Shown in pieces: positions 33,330-41,563 of a stretch of 64,000 nt of DNA. The translations under genes were made by a program, and so were the position numbers. The DNA lies in the NCBI GenBank assembly GCA_012934845.2, contig WNNJ02000339.1, positions 1 to 64,000 on the forward strand. Reading direction: 5' to 3'. The first letter of the stretch is position 1. Every line of letters starts with the position of its first letter. Source of the DNA: Pomphorhynchus laevis (Eukaryota > Acanthocephala > Palaeacanthocephala > Echinorhynchida > Pomphorhynchidae). The notes beneath the pieces are model-generated. The model did no database searches. It was not told where the DNA came from and worked only from the letters and a program-made list of their open reading frames with translations.

Positions 33330-33892
33330 CAGATGTACCTGCGACTTCCGTTCCTGTATATCTCTTCTTTCATCGTTTTTTCCCTTAAAATCGATTACTG
33401 TCTCAGCCTTCGCCAATTCTCAAAAATCCAATATCATACCCCTACAAGCATCATCAATTCCGCCGTTTGAGTGCTCCTACGTCTCCGTCGCTTTGACCAC
33501 ACATCCACATATCTTGCCCAACTCTCCTGGCCCATCATCCACATCCGCATACAACTCCGCCTTCGCGTAACTTTTTGTCTCATAGCCGTCTGCTCCCTAT
33601 CGTCTTAGACGACGCTCGTCCCACCTCTCTCTATCACTGCGTTCCCGTAATTCCCTCTTACTCTACGTTCCCAATTACGCTAAGAACTACGGTCTCCGAT
33701 CTTTTCTCGTCGCCGTCTCAGTCGCCTGGAATCAGCTCCCACTCGACGTCCGCCGCGCTCTCTCCTTTATTGCATTCAAATGCCGCCTCCGTACCCACCT
33801 CCTCGACACACGATTTAGATTTTTGTTTTTTATTGTTGCTGTGGTCATGTAAGCGTGCACCGTCACGCATTTGCAATTTGCTACAGAATACT
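33330..33892 (+). mobile_element. CR1/L2-like LINE 3' fragment
   Basis: Plus-strand copy of the 3' part of the family at 7630: AAAATCGATTACTGTCTCAGCC, the CTCCTACGTCTCCGTCGCTTTGACCAC block, CCTGGAATCAGCTCCCACTC, and the terminal hairpin GTAAGCGTGCACCGTCACGC near 33847-33869. 5'-truncated. Its frame 33575-33994 runs on into the next element and is not a gene. Confidence 0.8.
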
Positions 33893-33897
33893 AAAAA

Positions 33898-34740
33898 ATG
33901 TGCAGTAGCGAAATCTTGTCGGAACTTTCAAAGGCTTCTAATTCCAATGCTAATTTTCACAATTTACAAGGGGAAATTGCTGCAAAAGGTATAGATTTGT
34001 ACTCTTCCAATCGAAATAAAGACGATAAGGTAAGTGCTTTGTTGCCAAATTTTGCTAATGACTCTGGGGTACTTCCCCCTATACCTAAACTACACAATTT
34101 GGCCCTAATAATGTTCACTAAGCCTCTGGAGAGGCATAAATTATTTAACTACTTTTTAAGAGACTTCGTTAAATTGTACTGTAACAGAGTGGTCTTCAAC
34201 TCTGTACGTATGTACGAGGCAAATATAAAGATATCGTTTACTAACGCAGATATTATGAGTGAATACGAGTCTTACTTTGCAAAGAACCTAACCCATTTGT
34301 GTTCATTACAATTAAAGCCTATTCAGTCGATTATTAAAATATTCAATTTCTCGCCTTAGCTGGAGGATGAGGACCTAAGTCTGCTTAAAATGACCTTCAA
34401 ACTCAATAATGCGGACTGTCAAGTCCAAGGCTGGGCTGGAATTACCTATTGCTTTTGGCGCAGTGGATATTGATCACGGACTTGTGCTTACGAAGTCGGC
34501 GTCGAACCCTTTCTTAGGGTATAATCTACGTTTTACGCTTATTGAGCAGGGTGATAGGACGCACCCCATTGCAATGTGTGCCACTTATGGGGGTACTGGG
34601 GGTCCGCCTGCTCAGCCCCGAAAATATGTGGTGTTTGTGGCAGCGTGTCCTGCGAAAGTATGCTGAATGAAGATAAATGTGTTGCTTCCCCAGCCTGTCA
34701 TAATTGATCGGGTGACCACCCAGCGTGGGCTAGGCGCTGC
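33898..34740 (+). pseudogene. LINE ORF1, copy B
   Basis: 33898-34359 gives MCSSEILSELSKASNSNANF..., matching the opening of copy A, then SVRMYEANIKISFTNADIMS. 34409-34666 continues (VKSKAGLELPIAFGAVDIDH, NPFLGYNLRFTLIEQGDRTH). A stop at 34357-34359 and a frame change near 34585 break it; knuckle residues survive only in part. Confidence 0.65.
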
Positions 34741-35224
34741 AAGTTTTTCAAAGCGTATCAAAACCACTTTTCCTGTCGTCCAATTTTGTCGATTTCTTCT
34801 TCCGGTTTTTCAACAGTAGCTTCTTCATAAGACAGAATGTCAAATAAGGACATTTTACAATTAATTGATTCGAACAAGAAGTTCATTTTATCGCAGATTG
34901 AACGAATGATTGGCCCCTGCTAATGGCCCTTCTGGGCACTGGTAATACGCCGCCGATGGCGCCATAACTTATAATGCCTCAATCCAAAAAAGAGCGGCTT
35001 CGGCCCGAACAGTTCTGCCTCTGAAGGTTGGTAAATTGCTGAAGCAGAAAGGCTTCGCCTCCTCTATCCTGGGAAATGAAGATATTGCCCAGATGTTTCC
35101 GACTCTGGATGGGGCTAGTGGTGGGAATGACAACCTTCCCGCACCTAGCTTTGTCTAGGTTGGCTTCTCCCGTCCTACGTATCTGACACAATGGTGAGTA
35201 AACCTGAGCCTTTTTCACTGAGTA

Positions 35225-35760
35225 TCCTTCAGTGGAATTCGGGAGGTGCTTCTACCCAATGACTTCCCTCCGATAGAGATGCAGATGTTATAGTCCTTCA
35301 GGAGATGCGGTCTATCCGTCTCCCCTAGGACATTACTCGATTGATTCCAAAGCACATCTGTTCCCACTATACTCCGTACATAACCCCACCTCACTCCTCT
35401 ACATCTAAAGGACCCATGATCTTAGTTAAGTGCTCCTTAAGGTCCTCCCTCCTATTAAATTTCTCGTGTACAGCCCTGTCTTGCTTGGTAGTTTCACTCA
35501 GTAAGAACGGTAAACGCCTCAGTCTAGCCAATGTCTATATTCGAACAGGTTAGATTCACAAGAACCGTGACCTCCTGGATAGTATTATTGACAGCGGCTA
35601 TGACATGGTACTTGGAGACTCCAACGACAGAACTTGTCGTTGGATCAAAGCAGCACTTCGCAGAACTAGGAACGGTTATCTTGATTATTAACCACCCTCC
35701 CTAACCTTTCATTGCACATCTACAAATTCAATCCTTGACATTTTACTGCTTCACTCGAGG
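35225..35760 (+). pseudogene. LINE ORF2 endonuclease part, copy B
   Basis: WNSGGA... (35232), VLQEMRSIRLP, SLANVYIRTG (stop directly after, 35551-35553), then VLGDSNDRT where the catalytic GDFN has become GDSN. Homologous to 32300-32880. In-frame stops; active-site residue changed. Confidence 0.7.
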
Positions 35761-35763
35761 TGG

Positions 35764-36765
35764 TTGCTTAAACTCATCTGTACCGAGCAGTCGCGCAAAC
35801 AATTGTCCACCTCTCATGACCTACTTCGTTGGAGAATTGAGAAGGATACGTTGCTTCGAAGGAGGTTTCACTTTGATCCAATCAGAGTGGCTCTCTTTCA
35901 GGCGGCTATCCGACTCTTTCCCCGAATAGAAAATAAGAGTCTTACCAAATTTAATACCTACCTCTTTTCGCAAGCTACCGCGATTCTATCGACTACCTAT
36001 AAAGGTCGTATATACAATCCCACTCCGACGAAACTCAAGGCCCTAGCAAAATTACTGAACCTCCCTAATCTCTCTGCTTCCGCCAAACAGGCCCTCTCGA
36101 ATGAATACTGGAGCACTAGATACAGGTTCCAGCTGAGTAGGGATAGGACGAGTATCGCTCGCCTTAATCCTTCTCAGTCTTCCTTTTGGAAGATTTTCAA
36201 GAAGGAGAAGTTTGTTTGCTGGAAGGATAGAGCATTGGGTTGGATAGGGAATGTAGGCCTTGATAAAGTTTTGGAGGAGTCACTAGCCCTACACAACTAT
36301 GGAGCCACTCTATCACCTCAACCAATCCCGCCTTGGTGTAACTTCAGGAGTAGGGATCTATCTGTTACGGATATCCTTAACTTATGGGGTCCACTCCCGG
36401 GCATCTCCAAATCCGTCGTTCCACTTTCTTCTCGGGTCTGTCAGCTTTTGACAGCTGATCAGAGAAGAAAGGTGGCCGTCACAACGCTTTTAGCCTCCCC
36501 ATCCGATGTAGCAAGTATCAATATTAGTAAGCGTGTTTTTATTCCTAAGAAAAAATCCTGCTCATGCCCTAAAGATCTGCGACCCATTTCGATTCAAAAT
36601 GCCCTCGTGTCGATTTACGAAAAAGCGCTTGCGCGTAAAATCCGCGACCATTTAAGTAGGCGTAATTTGATCCCTTCAGGTTTTCATGGGTTCGTCAAAG
36701 GTCGCTCGGTCCATTCAGCAGTTGGTGAGGTGGAGCAATTTTGTCAGATAATAGCCGTCGTCTAG
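35764..36765 (+). CDS. LINE ORF2, linker and RT fingers, copy B
   Basis: 333 codons in one frame: STSHDLLRWRIEKDTLLRRR, YWSTRYRFQLSRD, then the RT start FIPKKKSCSCPKDLRPISIQ (the LRPISI motif 1/2) and ALARKIRDHLSRR, GFHGFVKGRSVHSAVGEVEQ. The frame breaks at the end and RT continues in the overlapping frame from 36741. Confidence 0.75.
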   Translation: MLKLICTEQSRKQLSTSHDLLRWRIEKDTLLRRRFHFDPIRVALFQAAIRLFPRIENKSLTKFNTYLFSQATAILSTTYKGRIYNPTPTKLKALAKLLNLPNLSASAKQALSNEYWSTRYRFQLSRDRTSIARLNPSQSSFWKIFKKEKFVCWKDRALGWIGNVGLDKVLEESLALHNYGATLSPQPIPPWCNFRSRDLSVTDILNLWGPLPGISKSVVPLSSRVCQLLTADQRRKVAVTTLLASPSDVASINISKRVFIPKKKSCSCPKDLRPISIQNALVSIYEKALARKIRDHLSRRNLIPSGFHGFVKGRSVHSAVGEVEQFCQIIAVV

Positions 36766-37121
36766 TTGTGGCTGTTTTCCTTGACTTTTCTGCTGCATTT
36801 GACCGCATATCCATTCATTTTGTGATCTCTTCTCTCAGGTCCCTCGGGTTGCCTGCGAGAATTGTGAACAGAGTGGAGATCCTGTTGTTTACCAAGCGAT
36901 TTTACTATGAAGACGACCCTGATGCGCGTCAGTTCTACCCTATTACGGGTGTACCTCAAGGGTGCCCACTTTCTCCTATCTTATATCTTGCTGGCTCTAT
37001 TAAACTATTCAAAATATTTAAACGCGAACAACGTCTTGTGGTGTACGCTGATGACACCACAACCCTGTTCACTGGACACAGGTGTAAAGACGTAGTCTCT
37101 GACATCAGCCGTTTTTTTTAA
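36741..37121 (+). CDS. LINE ORF2 RT palm, copy B
   Basis: 126 codons: VAVFLDFSAAFDRISIHFVI (catalytic Asp), GVPQGCPLSPILYLAGSIK and VVYADDTTTLFTG with intact YADD. Overlaps the previous frame by about 25 bp, consistent with one frameshift near 36745-36765. A second shift near 37120 leads to the last piece. Confidence 0.8.
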   Translation: MSDNSRRLVVAVFLDFSAAFDRISIHFVISSLRSLGLPARIVNRVEILLFTKRFYYEDDPDARQFYPITGVPQGCPLSPILYLAGSIKLFKIFKREQRLVVYADDTTTLFTGHRCKDVVSDISRFF

Positions 37122-37177
37122 GATTAAAAGATCAGTTACCCATATGCAATCTTATTTTAAACTCAGCTAAATCGCAG

Positions 37178-37639
37178 GTGGTCGTCTTTGATGGCACCCC
37201 TGCTACAAAGGAAAAACTTAAGAGATTAGCACTCTCTGCGCCCTCCTCCATATTTGCCTCTGAACCACTTCCCACCTTCACAAGTCTGGGGTTCACCGTT
37301 ACGGTGAACTGGTCGGCGAAAGCTGACCTGGATAGACTCAAACGTATCCTGAAGAAAGCTAGGTGGGCCCTGAAACGGGCTCAGCATCTGTCATTGAAAG
37401 GGAAAGCCCAGGTGCGCCTTTGGGGCACTTGGGCTATCTCGGGATTAGTCTTCTTCGCAAGAGGACGTCCCCCAGAGCAAAGGCTAAGGTTTCTTAAGCT
37501 CCTCGTCTCTCGTTTACCAAGCATAGTCCGCGCCGATTGGATTCTTCGGGGGGGGGTGAAAGACCCCGGGTGGTTCAGTCGGAAGGCGGCGTGTTGGATC
37601 GGTTGGGGGGCTCAGATCCCCCTGGACCTGAGGCCATGA
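37178..37639 (+). CDS. LINE ORF2 C-terminal part, copy B
   Basis: 153 codons: SLGFTVTVNWSAKADLDRLK, RAQHLSLKGKAQVRLWG, RPPEQRLRFLKLLVSRLPS. This is the RT thumb/connection of the family. The 3' UTR to 37770 carries an A-rich patch, AATAAAG and TTTA repeats. Confidence 0.65.
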   Translation: MVVFDGTPATKEKLKRLALSAPSSIFASEPLPTFTSLGFTVTVNWSAKADLDRLKRILKKARWALKRAQHLSLKGKAQVRLWGTWAISGLVFFARGRPPEQRLRFLKLLVSRLPSIVRADWILRGGVKDPGWFSRKAACWIGWGAQIPLDLRP

Positions 37640-37783
37640 AAGAGAAAGGGAAGATGAAAAAAAAAACGAAGGAAAATTTTGTCATTTTTTATCTAAGTTG
37701 GTTATGACCTACCTTTTTTCATTCTTGCATGCTATATTTTGGTGTATTTAATAAAGTCTTTATTTATTTATTTAAAAACAACA

Positions 37784-38400
37784 AAAAGAAAGAAAAAAAA
37801 ACAGAAACATAAAACAAATTATAAGAAAAAGTAGAATATGAGGCGACAATCAGTCTTGTACAGGGTTAAACTTTGTGAGTTTTCGGCAATAAGTATAAAA
37901 ATCCTGGTTTAGCATTTTTTGAATGAAAATATTTACGAAACTTATCAGAAATTTTTCCTTTAGAAAACAACTGCCGTAGGAATCTATTAAACTCACATTG
38001 TCGAGTAGTTGTAGGATCATTATTTAATCGAACAAATTTATGGCAATTTAGTAATTAAAGACCCATTCGCGTATATTATTCCTTATACAAAACAACAAAC
38101 TTGTTCTGTTTATCAGCCTTGGATACGACCAAATCCTCTTCATCAAATTATTTGTTAACACTAATGATGGTTTTGTTCAAAACATTGGGAATATCAGCAT
38201 CTTTACTCATTAATTTAACGTTTTAATTAAGGAAATTGTCTAAATTATAAATAGTGTTTTCTGAGAAAATAAAAGTCTTTTCTAACTCCGAAGAAAGAAT
38301 TTTAAGAATTTTAAATTTTCTAGATGTGCCTCGCATGTAAGTAATCTGATTTTAAAATTTGCAATTTCTAACGAATTTCGTTTAATTTCTTCTATTAAAT
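37784..38400 (-). pseudogene. Conventional PLE, N-terminal RT part, minus arm of inverted insertion
   Basis: Continues the terminal repeat that ends at 31017. Minus-strand translation near 38140-38060 gives DLVVSKADKQNKFVVLYKE, the PLE ADKG-type motif with G to Q. Stops interrupt it. The middle and C-terminal parts are missing on this arm. Confidence 0.65.
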
Positions 38401-38479
38401 ATCATTCTATTTTTCTTTTCCAAAAATTGTTTTTTTCATATATCTAATGATTTTTTTATATAAATTAAATAATGCTATA

Positions 38480-38751
38480 AATAACAAATGCAAACCTTGA
38501 CCCAAACGGGTCAAGGTTTGGTTAAGCGTATTAAACAACATAATAATGTGCGTAAAGGGACCAATTCTAGTGCTGTTGCTCAGCATTTTGTGAGTTTGAA
38601 TCATTCCGTTGATTTTAAAAATACGTCTAATTTATCATTTCAAAGTAACTTGTTATCTCGCATTATTCAAGAATCGTATTTTATTAAAATAGAACCTATT
38701 TTAATGCTTAATAATAAATCCGATTATAACCTTAAATTAAATTATAATTAA
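38480..38751 (+). pseudogene. Conventional PLE, C-terminal GIY-YIG part, plus arm of inverted insertion
   Basis: Frame reads KRIKQHNNVRKGTNSSAVAQ, HFVSLNHSVDFK, LLSRIIQESYFIKIEPI: the distal half of a PLE C-terminal GIY-YIG nuclease (RI..H, NSAVAxH, NHxxDF, ES). Opens with a 12-bp hairpin (AAACCTTGACCC...GGGTCAAGGTTT, 38490-38517) exactly at the switch of orientation between the two arms. Confidence 0.72.
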
Positions 38752-38934
38752 TTATTTCAATATTACATTATTTTAATTTTTTCAATTCGTTTGTTTTTTC
38801 TAATTGTATTATTTTGTTTTGGTTTAGATTAAATTATAATTTATTACTCGACTTTTACATTATTTTTATTATTAAATTCGTATTTTTTGTCACTTATTTT
38901 ATGATTTTAATTTTATTTTGTTTTATGATTCCGT

Positions 38935-39231
38935 TTTTTTTCTTTTTGTTGTTTTTAAAATGTGTGTAAAATTTTAGTGTATGATTGTTTTGTTTCTCGG
39001 CATTTTCTTTTTCTTTCAAGTAGAAATGTGGGGCACATCAATGCTTGTATTTTTGTATAAATGTTGGAAACACATGGGAAACAAATTGTGAAACAATTCT
39101 TTTGTAATCCTGATGATGATAGCATGAGCTATCGAAATATAGAATTTTTATCAAATAAAGGATATTTTCTTCTTCGTTCCTGTAATAATATATATTTGAA
39201 ATGGAAGAAGATTGTAGGTTAAGTATTTATT
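38935..39231 (+). repeat. Terminal repeat of inserted conventional PLE, inverted copy 2
   Basis: Inverted partner of 30770-31017, with a hammerhead-like core at 39110-39137. About 30 bp of unmatched sequence lie between the end of the repeat and the right target-site duplicate (39232-39245). Confidence 0.85.
39110..39137 (+). ncRNA. Hammerhead-like core in PLE 3' region
   Basis: CTGATGA at 39110-39116, stem II GATAGC-ATGA-GCTATC, GAAA at 39134-39137; then a possible 3-bp stem III (ATA...TAT) followed by C. The catalytic core letters are all intact and stem II is perfect except an unpaired T. Stem I cannot be drawn with confidence, so this may be a minimal, dimer-dependent or dead ribozyme. 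Hammerheads in PLE ends are established knowledge. Confidence 0.5.
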
Positions 39232-39795
39232 ATCATTATAATTAACTTCTTTCATTAGTATATCCTAATAAAGCTTTTTGCATATGAAGACAAAGTAATT
39301 ACTAGCTTTATCAATAGTTGTTATTATATAGTTATGCTTTAATTTAGTAAGTTCTTTATACATATCTTTATTAATTTGATCTTTTTATAATTGTTTGTTT
39401 TTTTCATTTTCTTTTTAATTTTATCAAATATTTCCTAATTTTAATCTTAGATGTACTTAAACTTTTGCTATTTATCAGAATACTATAGTAAGAATTTCAG
39501 TTATTATATAACGAATTGAAAATTTAATTTTATCATTATTGTTAAATCTATATTAATATCCTTGTGATAGAATTTTCCTAAATTCACAATTTCCAATTAA
39601 TTCTAGATTACGGGTACATATATATTCATTTATTTTGTTTATAAAAACTAAGAGTTCTGTAATTTCATTCTGATTTTATGATGTTTCTAATATAATATTT
39701 ACATGTTGATTTGAATTCTTTATTATAATTACAAATTGTTCGTTCTAGTGGCGGTCACAACTTATACCGTATTGTAGGAATATAATTTTTAATTT
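39232..39795 (-). mobile_element. Naiad-type PLE, right part of a split copy
   Basis: Minus-strand sequence matching 50880-51400 of the near-complete copy: region before RT including the TTGATAAAGCTAGTAATTAC (IDKAS) block, reversed at about 39295-39320. Truncated near 39795, before the GIY-YIG part. Confidence 0.82.
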
Positions 39796-40627
39796 TAGAA
39801 ATATATATTTTTAATATAATCAGTCAGTTAGCTGATTTGATATAAATATAAATATTATAACAAATAATTATTTATTATTTATCTATATTTTTGATTTATA
39901 TATAGTATAAAATGCGTAGACTCAGTTATATAATATGATTTCTCGTATTGACAAGTTGTTATTTACTTATGGACTTTGTTTTCCCGGTAACCTCAATGAG
40001 AAATACTGAAACTATTTATTATTACTACGATATTATTATTATTTTTTGCTAATTTTCAATCAAATTTGATTAACTTTTTCTTATAATGGAGAATTATAAA
40101 TCAACAAAATATTATTAAAATATTAAATTTACTATATATAAATCAACTAAAATTATTATTAAAAATACATTTTAACTATTAAGCGAAAACATTTTAAAAA
40201 TACAATAGTTAATAGTTAAAAATACAATAGTCACTTAATAGTTAAAAATACATTTTAACTATTAAGTGAAAAATTTTATGAATGGATAATAAACAATACG
40301 CTTTTTATTAGAATAAGATACTATATAATCAAATGTAATCAGAGGAAATACGTCCTTAACATGTATTTGGCCGCGCTGCTATGTTGGGTAGAGGAGTTAG
40401 GGCCGAAACCTGAAAGCATAGCAGTTCCTCCTGATGACCTATAATCCTTATTCTGATACAACGTCTATTATTTATTAGTCAATTCATAAAAATTGACTTT
40501 TATTTTAAATTTCAATTTTAAATTTTAACTTCATATAATTATATTGCATAAAGTCTTATAAATATTTATTATTCATCTTTATTTTTGATTTATATAGTAT
40601 AAAATACATAGACTCAGTTATCTGATC
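39796..40627 (+). mobile_element. Naiad-type PLE 3' ends, plus strand
   Basis: Two 3' ends. A short one at about 39840-39930 ends GCGTAGACTCAGTTAT. A longer one (about 40265-40627) carries the end of the coding part, the structured module (40310-40458) and the terminus ATAGACTCAGTTATCTG. It abuts a minus-strand copy at 40628, tail to internal break. Between 39930 and 40265 there is a local direct repeat of AATAGTTAAAAATACA. Confidence 0.75.
40310..40458 (+). ncRNA. Naiad-type 3' structured module, copy at 40.3 kb
   Basis: Outer stem AGAATAAG/CTTATTCT, inner stem CAGAGGAA/TTCCTCCTG, hairpin AAATACGT...ATGTATTT, then interlocking pairings GGCC/GGCC and GCTATG/CATAGC. See the entry at 52646 for the model. 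Confidence 0.55.
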
Positions 40628-41465
40628 TGATATTTACTTAAATCTGAACCTATTATTTCTTTACTTTTAGAATTATTTAAAAGTCCAGCTATCTATCTTA
40701 TCTATACATTTATTAATGAAGTTTATGGTTAATGTATATTTTCTATTGTTATTATTAACATTTATTGTACGATTATAGTATTTTGTATTACAATTACTGT
40801 CTATTATACAACTTAGCCTATCATATTCGTTAATTAATCTTTGATTTATTGAACATATGATATCTTTAGAAAAACTTCTTATATTTACATAAAGATCTTT
40901 TAGCTTATTATCTCTTAAAAGTTGTTTTAATATTTCTGATTGTTCATTTATATACATATCTCTTTTAATATTTTTAACTCTATTTTTCTTATTCCTTTTA
41001 TCATCATGACTTCTTGGTTTGCGTTTAATCGGATTATTATAATATAGTTGTTTATTGTGTACTATTCTACTTCTGCCAATTCCTTGTACCACGTCATTCA
41101 ATTTTAATGGGTACATGGAATTAAGCGTTTTAATCCAAAAATCTTCTTTTTCTAATAGTTTTTGATTTAATATTGATATGTTTTCTTCGATAATATGTTC
41201 TAAAATAAATAATTTACAGTTTTTAATATCATGTCCTATTAATCTCATATGTTTATGAAATATAGTTTGACTATTATGCTGTATATTATATATGTGTTGA
41301 CTAAACCTAGTTTTTAACATTTGATATGTTTTTCCTATATATTGCAATCCACATGTACATTGTATTAGATACACTACACCTGCGGTATTGCAGTTACAAT
41401 TATTATTAATATTTAATGAAAAACATTTGTTTGTCGTATTACTTACAATACAATTATTATTATTT
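40628..41465 (-). mobile_element. Naiad-type PLE, 3' part of a copy split by a LINE
   Basis: Minus strand. Continues at 46000-46053 beyond the LINE at 41466-45999. TTATTATTATTT at 41454-41465 and 46000-46011 is the target-site duplication. Holds the GIY-YIG domain and the start of the linker; the RT part is missing. Confidence 0.9.
40673..41374 (-). CDS. Naiad-type PLE protein, N-terminal GIY-YIG endonuclease part
   Basis: 233 codons: YLIQCTCGLQYIGKTYQMLK (GIY-YIG core), RFSQHIYNIQHNSQTIFHKH, LFILEHIIEENISILNQKLL, then EKEDFWIKTLNSMYP (catalytic Glu helix). The open frame also extends upstream of the first Met (GVVYLIQC). After residue 120 comes a Lys/Arg-rich linker (NPIKRKPRSHDDKRNKKNR). 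Near-identical to 50109-50846. Having the nuclease ahead of the RT marks the permuted PLE group (Chlamys/Naiad). Truncated before RT at 40673. Confidence 0.85.
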   Translation of the reverse strand: MYLIQCTCGLQYIGKTYQMLKTRFSQHIYNIQHNSQTIFHKHMRLIGHDIKNCKLFILEHIIEENISILNQKLLEKEDFWIKTLNSMYPLKLNDVVQGIGRSRIVHNKQLYYNNPIKRKPRSHDDKRNKKNRVKNIKRDMYINEQSEILKQLLRDNKLKDLYVNIRSFSKDIICSINQRLINEYDRLSCIIDSNCNTKYYNRTINVNNNNRKYTLTINFINKCIDKIDSWTFK

Positions 41466-41563
41466 TTTTTTTTTTTGACAAGTCGAAAAAGTTTTGTAAA
41501 ATTAGTATATCAAAATAATACCTATTTAAAAATATAAACAATAATTAGTTTAAAACAGCGTCG

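Larger units (their letters stand above)
33893..37770 (+). mobile_element. APE-type LINE copy B, full length but broken
   Basis: From ATGTGCAGTAGC (33898) to a 3' tail of TTTA repeats (about 37757-37775) preceded by AATAAAG. ORF1, endonuclease and RT are all present in order. The downstream duplicate TTTAAAAACAACA at 37771-37783 belongs to the PLE target. A minus-strand 3' piece of the same family lies at 55510-55830. Confidence 0.82.

Noticed and set aside
33575-33994. A 139-codon frame as one gene.
   Set aside because: It starts in the CR1/L2-like LINE fragment and ends in the leader of LINE copy B; a chance run across a join.
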